64,000 bases of DNA from Drechmeria coniospora (GCF_001625195.1 NC_054390.1:8405222-8469221), one strand, 5' to 3'. Positions 45,222 through 57,689 are shown, numbered from the stretch's first letter. Numbers and translations: made by a program. Notes: generated by a model from the sequence alone, not told the origin.

Positions 45222-47016
45222 GGCGGGCGACTTGACGGGTGCGATGACGGGCAGCTCGCGAATCGCGACGGTAGTTGATGAAGAAGGAAGAGAGAGCAAC
45301 GCGTATCGACATGGGTGGGAGGCATTTCTTCATTCGGAGTTCTTGCTTCTTCTTGAAGGGGCATTAGCGGGGATTCGCAAGGGTCGCAATGGGGCGAGAG
45401 CTCCTCCCCCTCCTGCTCGCGGGCTCCAGGTGTAGGCTGGCAGCGAGGAGAGCGCTAAGCAAGTAAGTACTTGGTTGGAGCTGCAGGCGAAGCTGCCTTG
45501 GCCATTTGTACCTGGCTGCCAGCAAAGGTACTAGCTACCTCCTAGTATTGCGACTCCGTATTCGTACACACATACACCTACCATTACATGCACTAAACGT
45601 ACGGAGTACAAGTAAATACCATTACTCATACTTGGTACCAGGAAATCTCCCAGGTAGGCAGTACAAAGCAATACTGCATGTATACTTGCTTACAGTACAC
45701 CGTCCTTGCCTGTGCACACATGGTATCTGCCTACATGAACGTGGTAACAGTGCACTTACTATGCGACCTTTGCCTGCCTTTTACTCTCGGAAATGCTCAG
45801 ACTCGACATCTAGACGATTGTGTTATGATGATTGTGCGTACTACCTGGCACCAATAGGGTACGGTACTCATATTGTGCGCCTTACAATGCTTGTACCGAT
45901 CGAGGCGCAAGCTTCGGGACGCAAACAAGAACTGAGCTAGCGGCCATTTCATGTTTATTTATAGGCACTGTAGGTACGATACTTGTCTTCGTAGTGGCAT
46001 GGACCATGCCCTGCGGCGGGCACTACAGGGACACCCCTACCGATTGCTATTATTGATCTTAGCATTTAGCGTATTCGTTTAGTGGGCAGCCACAGAGGAC
46101 CGCGATTTCGGTGCCACTGCCGTCGTTGGAAGCGTGGTCCTAGAAAGTTACAGGAGACATTCTGATACCAGTAACGCCTCGCTTGAAAGTTCATTATTTT
46201 TCCCTTTGGGCTCTTCGGCGACTCTCCAAGGGCGCCTTGAAACGGACTTTGCATATCGCGGGGAGGTGCCTGCGACGGCCTATGGTCTGGTTTTGCCGCG
46301 TTGAATGGGCGAGGAAGGAGAAAACTCTGCCTTCATGGGTCGTTGGCGTGGGCCGGTTTTTGCAGAGTGGTACCAAGAATGCTACCGCGAGGCGAACGCA
46401 TGGTCGATGGAGAAGCTCGTATGTATTATGCTATGCATGTTGCCATCCATCCGGTTACATAGGAACTAATAGGAGCACATAGTAGTAGGAGCACATAGTT
46501 GTACTTGGCGTCGCGGCACATGCCAATGCTGACATGGGTGGACGAATATACCATCCTCCGTACGTTGTTCGCATTTTCTTTCTCAAGACAGCATACCGGT
46601 TCCCAACATGGCAAACACCGGCAGGTCCATCACATGACTTTTGAAGGCGCACGAGGACTGCCGTGAGCACCGAACGTGGATCTGGCACCACGTCCACTTT
46701 CAACCGCCCTCGGGGGCTCGGTGGCAATTTCATGACGTAACCGGGCCGAGGGCGTCGCATCCTTGACTCGCCTCATGATTCGTAACCTCAGATCATCCTC
46801 GTCGTCGAACTTGGGGACTTGTTTCCGTCCATTCTTCATCACCGTGCGGGGGAGTACTCGTCGCTCGATCACGCCGAGGCAGGAGGACGGACGTGGCCGG
46901 CGTGTCCTGCTCCCGCATGCTGCCGGCGTGTCGTGGTAGGTCGAGATGGTGCCCTGTCATCCGGATGCGTAGACTCGCCACTTCGGCACGCCGCCTCCTC
47001 CTCGGCCGGTCGATCC
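45222..47016. other. Intergenic
   Basis: Upstream region of the WD40 gene. It includes a GTAC-rich stretch at about 45450-45990 and ordinary unique sequence from 46030 to 46760. A short minus-strand frame at 46630-46872 is basic and acidic in composition but unsupported. Confidence 0.45.
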
Positions 47017-47223
47017 TCACATGACGGTGCAGCAGCAGCAGCCGCCCTCGGGACACCATCTCGCCGAGCGAACGCCCTTTTGGGCCTCGCAGGTCGGGCA
47101 GATGTCGCTGTCGGTGGTGATCTCATCCTTCCTCCCCGGGCAGCCATCGCCCCGGAAGCATCGCGTGCTTCCTCGCGAGACCTGGTGCTTGCACTTGTAT
47201 TCGATGACGATGCGGGTGCACAT
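47017..47223 (-). CDS. Small Cys-rich MCTR-type protein
   Basis: 68 residues from the ATG at 47223; the frame stays open 45 bases further to an ATG at 47268. It reads MCTRIVIEYKCKHQVSRGS and then pairs of Cys (GDGCPGRKD, ICPTCEAQ, RWCPEGG), ending in four consecutive Cys. Many Pezizomycotina genomes encode short proteins starting MCxRIVxxYxCxH with a CPxC and a final WC. They look like zinc-ribbon or RING-like remnants of unknown function. The intact Cys pattern and high-GC third positions favour coding, but the short length keeps this tentative. It may be related in type to the MCRL protein at 57979. Confidence 0.6.
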   Translation of the reverse strand: MCTRIVIEYKCKHQVSRGSTRCFRGDGCPGRKDEITTDSDICPTCEAQKGVRSARWCPEGGCCCCTVM

Positions 47224-49616
47224 GATGGCGGCGGCGGCGGCACGTTTGCGCGGCTCGGCTGATGGCACGATTCGCCGTGACTCGATTCGTTTGCTCTCTT
47301 ATTCGATGATCGGGACGTCGCTCGAGATGGGCGGTATTGTCTGGACGGCGTCGCCGGGTATCATGGTAGCGCGCAGTAAGGGCTGGCGCGCCAAGCGGTG
47401 GATGGGGTGACGGAGGAGGAAAGGGAACCCGACGGATGGCCTCGATGCGGCGCAAAGGCAAAGGTGAAGGCGAAGGTGAAGGCAAAGTCTGAGCCGAGGT
47501 GGTGGTGGTCGGCGGCATCTTCTTAAATACCACCAAGTCGGCGGCACCCACCCGCCAGCAGGCAGTAGTCGTGCAACCAACACCCACTCGCTCAGTCACG
47601 GCACGACGGCCGCGACGGCGTTTCCATCCGGCGAAACCGAGACACGTCACGGGGGCATTTCTCCCCTACGGCGCAGGTACCTGCCGCCTACCTATCACCT
47701 AGTCGCGTTCAAGGGGACTGACTCGATTGTGGAATGAATGGGTCAGATGCCGATACGGGGCACAAATGCACGTCGCAAGCGCTGCAACATCGTTACAAGC
47801 CCCCTTGGACGCTAGGTTGCTGCGCCACGGAAAGCCACTGTAAGCGGGCGGGAGGGGGAGGAACGCTGGGAATTGGGCTTCGGCTTCGACATCCGTACGA
47901 TGACCGTCATGAATGACCTTGATCAGATGCATCGTCAGGGCGCGAGTGCTGGCACGACTGCCATGCGACGACGATTATTCCGTCCGAGACTAGAGCTTAC
48001 CTCTGCTCCTCAACGGCCAGCAGGCGCAGAGCCAGCGGTAGAGGTAGTAATTCCTGCTGAATAATCCATGCGAATGAATACGGAGCATATTTAGGACATG
48101 GAAGAATCCTGCGCTAGGTAATACTCCGTACATTTGGTTGTGCCGAACGCCGTCCAGTACCTACGGGACATGTACTGTAAGTACTAGCTACTAACGGAGT
48201 ACCGAGTAGGTTTGGAGATGCTGGGTACAGGCTGCAGCACTGGGACATATGTACTTGGGTGCAGCACTGTTTGTTGTTAGTGCCAGCAGGTACTAGGTAA
48301 CCTAACATGTGCTCTGTACGCAGTACGGAGTGTTGGTACCACCAGCAGCAGCAGGTACTCTGTACAGTACTTGCGTCAGTGTTCGAGTATCTAATGTAGC
48401 TGTCGGCGTACAGTACTTGCAGGACTCCGTACGGCGAGTACTTACTCCGTACTCGTACAGTAAGTAGTTGTACAACTACTCCGTTCTAGGTAGTGCCGAT
48501 TACCAATGTGTTGCGAGAAGGTGGCGAAGCCGCCAGCCGCCAGCCGCCACCAACGCTACCCTGACCGTGGCCGCTGTATGGAAACACTGCTGAAAGTGTC
48601 ATTACTACCTGGTACCTTGCTGAGCAAGTCCATCATGGGAGTAGAGTATTAGCTGGAGGCGCCGATATGCTACTACTCAAGCGGAATGGATGAGCAATGA
48701 AAAGGCAACGCCTGAGAGTGCATGCATCTTCTGCATTGCCGACATAAGTAAACACCGTAAATGTACTTGATTGTATTACTCCGTACCTGTGTTCAAACTT
48801 CAGGGTCCCATCCCAAGGTCTCGGTCTCGGTCTTGGCAGCTAATACTGAAGTGATGCAAAGCAGCAGAAATCGGTGGGTGGACCCCATAGGGTACCTACT
48901 CCGTAGTAGTTGTACATTCATTTTCTTGTGTCTGCTGTTTCTACGGAGGACATACTCTGCAAACTGCCCTGAACCGTACTACTGTAAGTACAGGACTTAA
49001 GTACTAGACAGGGAGTACTGGGAGCCTTAGTAGCTGTACTCCGTAGACTGTAGTACAATTTGTACGCCTAAGTACATGTACGTACTTACAGTACTTGTAC
49101 GGAGTACTCCGTACGAGGCACAGCATTACACCAAGTACTAGTACTATAAGGGCCGAAGCATGCATCTGCCCTCCGGCACAAGTTTGATCCGGAGGCCAGC
49201 GGTGCTAAGAAAAAACTCATACGCCTCTGGTGATCCTGGCCTTTGCCAACTCCAGTGGCCAGCCCTGTCAGACGATCAACCGTCCGTTCATCCACCGCGG
49301 CCTCGCGCAGCCTCGCCTCGATACCCCCAAAGGAACCATTCCTCGGCTCGCTGAAAAGCCATCCACCTTTCGCCGTGCTGAATCCGCTGCGAGGCTCGTG
49401 CCTGGCGCCCGCTCTCACTCCGACTTTCCACCCTTGGCACGGCGTTGCACGGAAGGGGCAAACACGGCTCCGTCACGAGCGTCGTTTTGGTTCCGTCGAG
49501 TAGCAGCATCCTCACTGCCACCTCGGAGGAGCAGACAGTCGAATACGTGAAAGCGCCGAAAAGCGAGCACCAACAGCCACTTCTTTTGCCATTTTCGACG
49601 ACAGGGCACGATAACC
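47224..49616. other. Intergenic with GTAC island
   Basis: The near side (47224-47660) is the likely promoter of the small Cys-rich gene. A GTAC island spans about 48060-49150, with TACTCCGTAC elements near 48123, 48424, 48446 and 48777 and the 18-bp palindrome at 49097. The last 400 bases probably hold the KH-gene promoter. Confidence 0.5.
49097..49114. repeat. Perfect 18-bp palindrome GTACGGAGTACTCCGTAC
   Basis: Identical to the copies at 16772-16789 and 34116-34133. It lies about 500 bases upstream of the KH-protein start codon. Confidence 0.92.
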
Positions 49617-51474
49617 ATGGCGGAACCCCAACCCGACATCCAGAGCATCCTTGCTGCGTTGGGCAAGTTTCCCACCCGCTCCCGTTCCCGTCAAGCTCCG
49701 ACTAACCATGGAGAACAGCGGCCCAGCGGCCTCCCGCAGCCAACGCATCGCAACCTCCGGCCGGCATGCCTGGCCATGGCTACCCCGGGCCGTCGGCACC
49801 GCCGGGCTCGTACCAACCTCCTCCTTCTCACCCCCCGGGCGCGGCACCTGCCTATGGCGGGCCTGGACATGCTCTTCCCGCACCGGCCGCGAGCGGCAAC
49901 GTCGACCTGAGCGCCATCCGACCCGTCACCTCGGGCACCATGAATTTTGACGACATCGTATCCAAGGCGAGGGCGTACGCGGCCGACAAGGGCGCCACCC
50001 AGTACGACCGGCCGCCGACGTACGGTGCCGACGGGAGGAACGCCGACCGCGCCCATCGACGATCGAGATCGCGCTCGCCTCTGCGGGGCAGCTACCGAGA
50101 CGAGCGACACGGCGGCCAAGGGCGTGAGCGCGGAGGGCGCGATCGCTCCTACTCGCCACCCCCCCGCGGCAAGCCATTCTCGCCGCCGCGGGGCGGCGGT
50201 CGTGAGAGGTCTCCCTTGCGAGGAGGCGGCGACGACAATTCGGAGACGATCCAGATCGAGTCGAGCCTCGTCGGCCTCATCATCGGCCGCCAGGGCGAGA
50301 ACCTACGGCGCATCGAGGCCGACACGAACTGCCGCGTCCAGTTCCTGTCGGCCACGGACGGCGGACCTTTCCGGCAGTGCAGGATCAGCGGCCCCGTCCA
50401 GCGGCGGATGGAGGTCAAGGACGCCATCAACCGCATCATCGACGACAGCGGCATGAGCGCCCTGAACCACGCGGTCCAGGACAAGTCGCGAGACGGGGGC
50501 AGGGGAGGCGCGGCGCAGCTGCGGGATGGCGAGGACCACATGCAGATCATGGTGCCCGACCGCACCGTCGGCCTGATCATCGGTCGCGGTGGCGAGACGA
50601 TCCGGGACCTCCAGGAACGATCCGGCTGCCACATCAACATTGTCGGCGAGACGAAGAGCGTCAACGGCCTGCGTCCGGTGAACCTGATCGGCTCCGTCGA
50701 GGCGGCGGCCCGCGCCAAGGACGCCATCATGGAGATTGTCGACAGCGACACGCGCGGCGAGAACCCGGCGGTCAAGACCAAGCCGTCGGGCGGCGGCCGC
50801 ATGGACGGCCCGTCGAGAGATTTCGGCGGCGTCGTCGGCGGCGGCCCGGACAAGACGAACGATGCCATGTACGTGCCCTCGGACGCGGTCGGCATGATCA
50901 TCGGCAAGGGGGGCGAGACGATTCGTGAGATGCAAAACTCGACGGGATGCAAGATCAACGTGGCCCAGTCGTCGGGCCCCGGCGAGGTGCAGAGGGAGAT
51001 TGCGCTCATCGGCTCGCGCGACAGCATTGCTCGGGCCAAGATGGCCATCGAGGAGAAGGTCGAGGCCGTGGTACGTGGAAGCCGCCGGGACACGGTCGCC
51101 CCGACGACACGGTCGCTAACCAGTCTACAGCGCCAGAAGAGCGGCGGCGGCGGCGGCGGCGGCGGCCGAGCGCGTGGACATCAGGATCTCGATAGAGCCT
51201 CGTATTCCCAGGCGCCAAGCTCGTCTACTAACCAAGGAACACCGGCGGCAGCGACAGGCGACGCCTCGGACCCGTATGCCCAGTGTGAGTGCCGGACGGC
51301 CCCCCACTCCCGCGCCGAACGACGGGTCGAGCTCGAGACTGACGGGGCGCAGATGGAGGGTACCAGAACTACGTCGCGCTCTGGTACCAGTCCCTGATGT
51401 ACCAGCAGCAGCAGGGTGCGCAAGGAGCGCCGGGCGGCGGCGCGCCGGCCCCCGGCGGCCCGGGCGCCCAGTGA
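49617..51474 (+). CDS. Three-KH-domain RNA-binding protein
   Basis: Four exons (49617-49662, 49719-51070, 51131-51284, 51353-51474) give about 557 residues. KH1 (about 191-257) has GRQG, KH2 (289-356) GRGG and KH3 (397-464) GKGG, all fitting the G-x-x-G loop that contacts single-stranded RNA or DNA. The N-terminus is Pro/Gly/Tyr-rich, followed by an RS/RGG-like stretch (HRRSRSRSPLRGS, PPPRGKPFSPPRGG), and the C-terminus has GYQNYVALWYQSLM with a Gln run. The layout resembles FUBP/KSRP proteins and fungal KH splicing or mRNA regulators. Intron 1 (49663-49718) has a GC donor (GCAAGT) with a CTAAC branch site. Introns 2 and 3 have GTACGT and GTGAGT donors. Each join restores frame, notably SILAAL|AAQRP and DPYAQ|YGGYQNY. 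Confidence 0.92.
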
Positions 51475-52769
51475 TGTGCCCGACGACACGACTCGCGCTT
51501 TCATGACTGGGTGACTCTGATGGAGCTCGGTCCCCGTGCATGCTGGCACTGACGATGCATGCGAGATGGCTTTGACTGATTGACGTGGCCGTCCTGGCCG
51601 GCGGCACGAACCCACCATGTGACGTCGACGATGGTGTCCACGGCTGCGCAGCACATCCGGCTGTTTGCTTTCTTCTTCCCCGGGACGCTTGCCGACTCGG
51701 CCTTGCCCTTGATGATCTATTCACCTCAGTCTTGCCCCTGCGATGCGACGGACCGTCGTGGCCGATGAAGAGCGCGTGCGCCGGCGAGGCCGGAGCGAAT
51801 CTTGTCCGCCCTGAATGTTTTTGAATGCCGGCCTCCCCGCTGCGCGCCGCCTTCGCATGCCTCGCCTGCCGCGGCTCGGCGGGGGCTGGCGGAAAGCAAC
51901 AAGTTTGACGGCACCACCTCGTGCTCGTGGGTGCTTCGGCCGTCTCCCTCCGAGGGGGGGGGGGTTTCTGGCGCAACACCACCACGAGGTGCCGGGCATT
52001 TCGGGGCTTCTTATTTCTCTCTCTCACCCCCTTTTCTCTCTTCGTTCTCACCATGCCTCCCACAGGCGCCGAGCAGCCGGTGGCACGTAGTCTGTGTGTC
52101 CAGACTTGCCGCGCGACCCGTCGAGATGTCGTCGGAGCTGATGATGTTGACAACCTGACGGCAGCCTACGCACCGTATGAAGAGCTTGACCGACCATGTC
52201 GTCTTCGTCTCCCGGCGCGGCTCCCCCGGGCCAGGCGACTGTTGCCCTCGGCCGAAGCGTGGGCTGTGCCGAACCGATGCGAGGGTCTCGTTTTTGTTTT
52301 GTTCGTTCCCGAGTGGATGCCATGACGACCAAGTCTTGATGATTTGCCGTGTGTGCCGCACCTCTGCTGCCGTGCCTAGAACGCGTTCCCTCGCATCCTG
52401 CTTGTATTGTATGTCTTGACATATGATGGTTTGAGGCGCATGTATTTCGAGGAGGAGGTGGGCGGGAGACGGACAGGGCACGAGGCAGGGCATTCGGCAT
52501 CAGGCAAGGGCATGGGCCGGGAAGGGTCGACGGGGTATGGGAATGTGGTTGATTGTACACTCGACAGCATACGTATTCGTAGCTAGCGCCGCGGTTTCGT
52601 CCGATTTGAAGTGATTCCCATGACATTCAACGAAGACGGCCATCTCGAAGCGTGCTGCTCGTCGGCGGATGACGCATGACGCATGAGAATGGGCACACTC
52701 GGAGCCAACGTGTGTACACGGGCATGCGCGAAGAATCACGGTGCGACGGCAGAGGAGCTGTCGACCGAG

Positions 52770-52798
52770 CACACACACACACACACACCCACACACAC
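52770..52798 (+). repeat. CA microsatellite
   Basis: Alternating CA with a single CCC interruption, directly visible. Confidence 0.9.
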
Positions 52799-53289
52799 GA
52801 CATTCTCCATGATGACTACTAAAGATGCAAGGAAGCAATGGCGTCACGATTCGAGGCCGTTTTGTGCTCCTTCTGCATCGGCTCGACAAGCACGACCAAG
52901 GTGTGGCGGTGACGCCTCCGACGGGGATGTGGTGACAGCATTTGGTTTCTCGCCTCCGCGTGGCGAAAGCATTATTTCGTCACCACATTCGACACCGATC
53001 ATGCTCGTATGCGAGGTTGCATGGTCCGTCCTGGCTCCGACGGTCGTCCTGTGATGTGGTGCGGATGCGCCGGGGAGGCCGCCTGGACCCGCCCGGATTG
53101 GGTCGTTCGGGGCGGCGGATGGGAGGGGCCGTCGGGGCCGCCGTTTGTTCGGCGGTCGCCTTTCACGTGTCAAGCGCCTCTCGCCCTTTACTCCCGTCGG
53201 ACAATGTACCGCGGCAGACGTGGAGGCGTGGCAATCCCCACGGTGCCGGCCAATGGGGGGAGGACCCTTTGATTCAGCAGACGAGATGC

Positions 53290-53402
53290 CGAGGGGAATG
53301 GGAAGGGTGAAGGGGATGGGGATGGGATGGGGACGGCGATGGGGGAACGGCGATGGGGGGACGGCGATGGGGGGACGGCGATGGGGGACGGCAACGGGGG
53401 AT
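53290..53402 (+). repeat. G-rich short tandem repeat
   Basis: Imperfect copies of GGCGATGGGGGGAC (14-15 bases), preceded by GGGGATGGGGATGG. G runs of four to six recur at short spacing, a pattern compatible with G-quadruplex formation on the plus strand. Confidence 0.8.
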
Positions 53403-53945
53403 GTGTAGGGGGCGCGGGTCGAGGAGGGGCAGCTCGTCGTCTCCTTCGGGCAGCAGGCCGGCGGGCGGATCGGCGACTGGCCGTCTGGCGAGGTCGTACG
53501 ATTCCGTTGTCCCGAACGGCCGCCGTTCTCGTCCACCTCGCCCTTCCGCGAGGGGGGGGTGGACGCATGCGCCATGCCGCAAGCACGCGTGGGCTCGTCA
53601 GGACGGCCCCCCTTCCCCGGCGGCGCGCGGGGTCAAGATGCGGCGGGAGGATGAGCGGCCTCGCGGGCTGAACCAAGACATGGACGTTGGCTTGGTCGAC
53701 GGCAGCTGGGCCAGCCATTGGGCTCTGCCTCTGCCGGCCTTGGCAGGCGATGGAAGGAGGCTAGAAGCGATTGCGGGGACGGGGCCTGCGGACTCCGAGG
53801 GCGCCGGGGAGGGATTCGGACGATGGCTGGACCGGTCGATGGCGGGCGTTGGCCTGCACAGTTGGGTGGCAAAAATGTCGATTCAATTTGTGGGAGTAGC
53901 GCTACCAAAACTGAATCGTCACTTTTGTCAATTCACTTACGAGCG

Positions 53946-54137
53946 TTGGCCACTACAGGTGTTGGCCACTACAGGTGTGTGCCACTACGGGTGTGTGCCA
54001 GCCCAGGTGTGTGCCAGCCCAGGTGTGTGCCAGTACAGGTGCTGGCCACTACAGGTGTTGGCCACTACAGGTGTTGGCCACTACAGGTGTTGGCCACTAC
54101 TGGTGTTGGCCACTACAGGTGCTGGCCACTACTGGTG
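53946..54137 (+). repeat. 16-bp minisatellite, 12 copies
   Basis: Twelve contiguous copies of TTGGCCACTACAGGTG. Outer copies match the consensus closely, with single substitutions. Copies 3-6 form a variant block with TGTGCC and CCAGCCCAGG or CCAGTACAGG. The block order A-A-B-C-C-D-A' then A-type again suggests duplication of sub-blocks. Confidence 0.95.
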
Positions 54138-55431
54138 TTGCCGGTTGCGCGAGCCACCACAGCAGTTGCGCATTCGACAGCGTACATGCTCGTACTCGTA
54201 GCTACTAGGTAACCGGCCCCTCCAGTATCACTTACGTACAGGTACTAGTAGTTGTGCTGTACAGCACGTATGCAAGCACAGACAAGTCCAGTACAGCCTC
54301 CACTGACACATGTATCCACAAGTACCTACAAGTAATGGTTGGACGGAGCAGGGAGTGCACCGGCATACAAGAGGATGACAAAAATACGGGCAAGACGCAT
54401 CAGGGAGTCTCGGATCGGGCGTCTGGGCAATGGCAGGTGCCCCGGAATACCGAGTATATTGTCGTCGCCCCGCGTCATGGGCATATTGTATGGGGACGGG
54501 GGGATGGAGGTGCAGCATCAAAAGCAAGCGGCCTCTGCAACGGACGGCATCGGCATGGCGTTTCCGCCCACGTTTCCCTCCGGCACCAAGGGGTACTTGC
54601 GCTACACATGTACATTCAGTACTTGCAGGTGCCTGCACTTGGGTGTGCCGAGATGGCAGCGAAGAAAAGCCCAAGTACCGGTACCTACTAGGTACTAGGT
54701 ACCATCCAACCGTCATCATCAGCCCTGGCCGTGGCTGTCGCAGCTGGGCATGCATGGGTCGTGTGCCCGCTAGAGAGTCGCCCATTCGGCGGCGCCCACG
54801 GGCACCGCACACCACTGTACTCGTGCCACGGTCATGGCTCCGGTGCATCTTCGAGACAGGACAAGCCGACTGCCGCAACGAACAAGGCGGCTTCCTGTTG
54901 CGTCGCGGCATACGAGCAAACGACGGAGCCTCCACCCGAGTGCGACCAAGCCGTGGCGGTTCGCGCGAGAGGCCATGATGGCTGTCATCGTCGACCTGTG
55001 TGTGCGCGGAACGCGGATTGTCGCCGTGGAAAGGGTGCAGGGGCTCCGGCAGCATCTGCAGGCACAGCACCTACAAGTACAGGCGGATACCTACGTGCTA
55101 GGTACGGTAGCGTCAATACGTAGTACCTAGTACTGTACCTGAGGTGCCGCTGTGGGCGCGAATGCTGGATTAATTAATGTGCTTATAGCGCACGCACCGC
55201 CAGCATGTGCCCGGTACGGGACTTGCCTGCAACGTGCAAGTACGGGCAAGTAACCGGTACCTTGCTTTTGCAGCTGTCCATTACTACTAGGTACTAGTAC
55301 CTACTAGAGTAGACCTCGAGCGGACGTGCCCGTTGTCCCGTGGCGTTCCGACATCCGCCGTGGCCCAGAACTCTCGACTGATTGGCCGCAGCGAGGCCGA
55401 GGGCGGTCAGCGGTGGCGGATGGACAATCGA

Positions 55432-55503
55432 CAGGACGACAGGACAACAGGACAACAAGACAACAAGACGACAGGACAACAAGACAACAAGACGACGAGA
55501 CGA
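55432..55503 (+). repeat. Short tandem repeat, ACAACAAGA-type
   Basis: About eight copies of a 9-base unit (ACAACAAGA / ACGACAGGA), purine- and A-rich on plus. Confidence 0.85.
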
Positions 55504-56756
55504 CTGCGCCCACGGCGGGCACATGACGAGCACGAGCACGCACCGACGCCGAATGCCTCTCCGTGTCGTCCCTCGCCGCGACGCCTGGACGTCCTGGCCG
55601 ACGGTTGAATCCCCGGCCGTTGCCAGTCTGGCATGCACTCTGGGCCGACGAATCTTTCCGACGGTTTGCCGCCTGCACCGGCAACATCCTCGGCCGCTTC
55701 GACGCAGGCTGGCCCCCGGCAGGCGGGTTCGATGAATGCCGCTTGGCCGTCGGAGGGACGCGCACGGCTGGCACACACCGGCACGCAACTGGCACACGCG
55801 CGCTGCACGGGGGACGGTGATGGGTGACGGCGAGGAGCCCGTTTGTGTCCATCCGGGCCACCCCTCGTCGAGCGGCCACTCTCTCCCTACGACCTACCGC
55901 ATGCCGCTTGCGACCTGCCACCTACAGCAGGTGTCCACGACCGACGTGCTGCACTCTCCAGCACCCACCGCCAGCACCCACCCACCCACCTGCTGGCCCG
56001 CCCGACGGCTTTCGTCTGCGCTTTGGCATGCATGCACCGCATCGACCATCGACGCCGACGACCATGCCATCCGGCCGGCATTCGGCCAAACGAGTTGGTA
56101 GGCACCAGGAACGGTACGTCCGTATGACGCATCGACATGGATGCATGGCCGTCTACGCCGTCGTACGTGTTTCGCGCGTCCAGTACGGAGCGGAGTACGT
56201 TATCGAGGTACCGCCTACAAGCGCTAGTGCCTGCAAGCACGCCCGTGTGGTGTAGCGTGGCATGCCGCGTACTAGGTAGGTCGCCGGCACATGTTCACGT
56301 ACGGAAATGGATGTGCTCGATAGTCCTTGCATCAAGGTGCCGTGCGTGTACGAGGGAGTGGCGGCCTCGGCTCGTCTCTCGTCCCTCGACAGTAAGTACT
56401 TGATCCTATAGTCAGTCTCGAGGGTGGAGGCGTCGGGGACCGAGGGCGGGCGAGTGCACGTACTGTAAGTATGCGCCCGCCCTGGCCACCGTCGACCTGC
56501 AAACCTGGTGCTGTACACGTAAGCGCACCAGGTCGGCGAGGACGCTACGCGACAAGCCCGAGTCGCCGGGCGGGTAGGCTGTCTCTGCCGTTTGCTGCGG
56601 TGCTGCCGCCCCCCACAGGGTCGCCGGCGGAACGCCATCGACCCCTGCGACCCTGCGGCTGCCCCGCCGCGAGGTGGTATTGTAGGCCTCGAGCTCAGCA
56701 CGCTAGGCACTTGGATGTGACGAATGATGACCGCGTCCACCGGGTGCTGCGCTGTA

Positions 56757-56920
56757 CTTGTGCAGCTACACTTGCTTGCATGTACTTGCACTCATGTGTA
56801 CTTGCACTCATAGTACTTACTTTCCTTTACATGTACTTGCACTGGCATGTACTTGCACTTGCATGTACTTGCACTTACGTGTACTTGCATGCACGGTACA
56901 AGTACTTGCAACGCTGGACA
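56757..56920 (+). repeat. TACTTGCA repeat array
   Basis: Irregularly spaced copies (about 12-18 bases apart) of CATGTACTTGCACT, including ACTTGCACTTGCATGTACTTGC. The same TACTTGCA word is scattered through GTAC islands elsewhere, so this array may be a locally expanded island component. Confidence 0.8.
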
Positions 56921-57689
56921 TGTAGCTTTGTGGAGTGTGGTAGGTACTGTGGCTAGCATGTAATACAGCGTGTACCCTGAGGCCTCCACCACCACGTACC
57001 ATCGTCCGTCAGTACCAACTACCGCCGTACCACTCCGTGCTGCTCCGCTCGACCACCCTGGGCCCCCGTTCGGCATGCGAGTACAAGTACCTGTACATGC
57101 GCGGGACCCCGATGCGAGGTTGCAGCGACCGACGCAGGGAACCAACTGCCACTGCTGGCCATCGCCTTCCGCCCTCCGCACCCTGCCATCACCGCATCAT
57201 CACCACGACGGCCTTCGCCTCGGAAGTCGTCCGCTCCGTTGGCCTTGTCCCCCATGTGGCCGCCGTCCATCTCCTGCCTCTGTTCCACCCGCCGTGCCGT
57301 GCCCTCCCCGACGAGGTGACCAGCGAGCCGGGCCAGCACGAAGCGGGAGCCTCGTCACCGTCGAAGCCGTGTCCGACGACACGAAACGTCGGTCAGCCGG
57401 GCAAACGAATCGAGCCGAGGCCATCCTGCCCAGTGTACGAAGAGTACTCCGTACTGTCGTCTGCACCGAGCTGAACGAAGCGACATGCCCGAGCCGCTGC
57501 CCTCGTGCCCAAGGTGAGCTTCCCATTCTCGACGGCACGCCAGCTCGTCCGCCCGCCGGCCTGCTAACCTCGGCCACGGCCCGACGAGAAGCAGATAGCC
57601 TCGCCGCCGACGCAGCCCCCGTCTCCCATTCTTGTTCTGACGCCCGACCGCCTCTCCGCTTCTGGCATCGTCGTCCGCTCGCCCACAAC

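Noticed and set aside
46630..46872. 80-residue minus-strand ORF with FDDEDDLRLRIMRRVKD
   Set aside because: The composition is plausible for a small protein, but there is no homologue I recognise, no splice context and no second line of evidence.
51125..52153. 342-residue minus-strand ORF downstream of the KH gene
   Set aside because: Arg/Ala/Pro-rich, overlaps the 3' exons of the KH gene in antisense, and has no motif.
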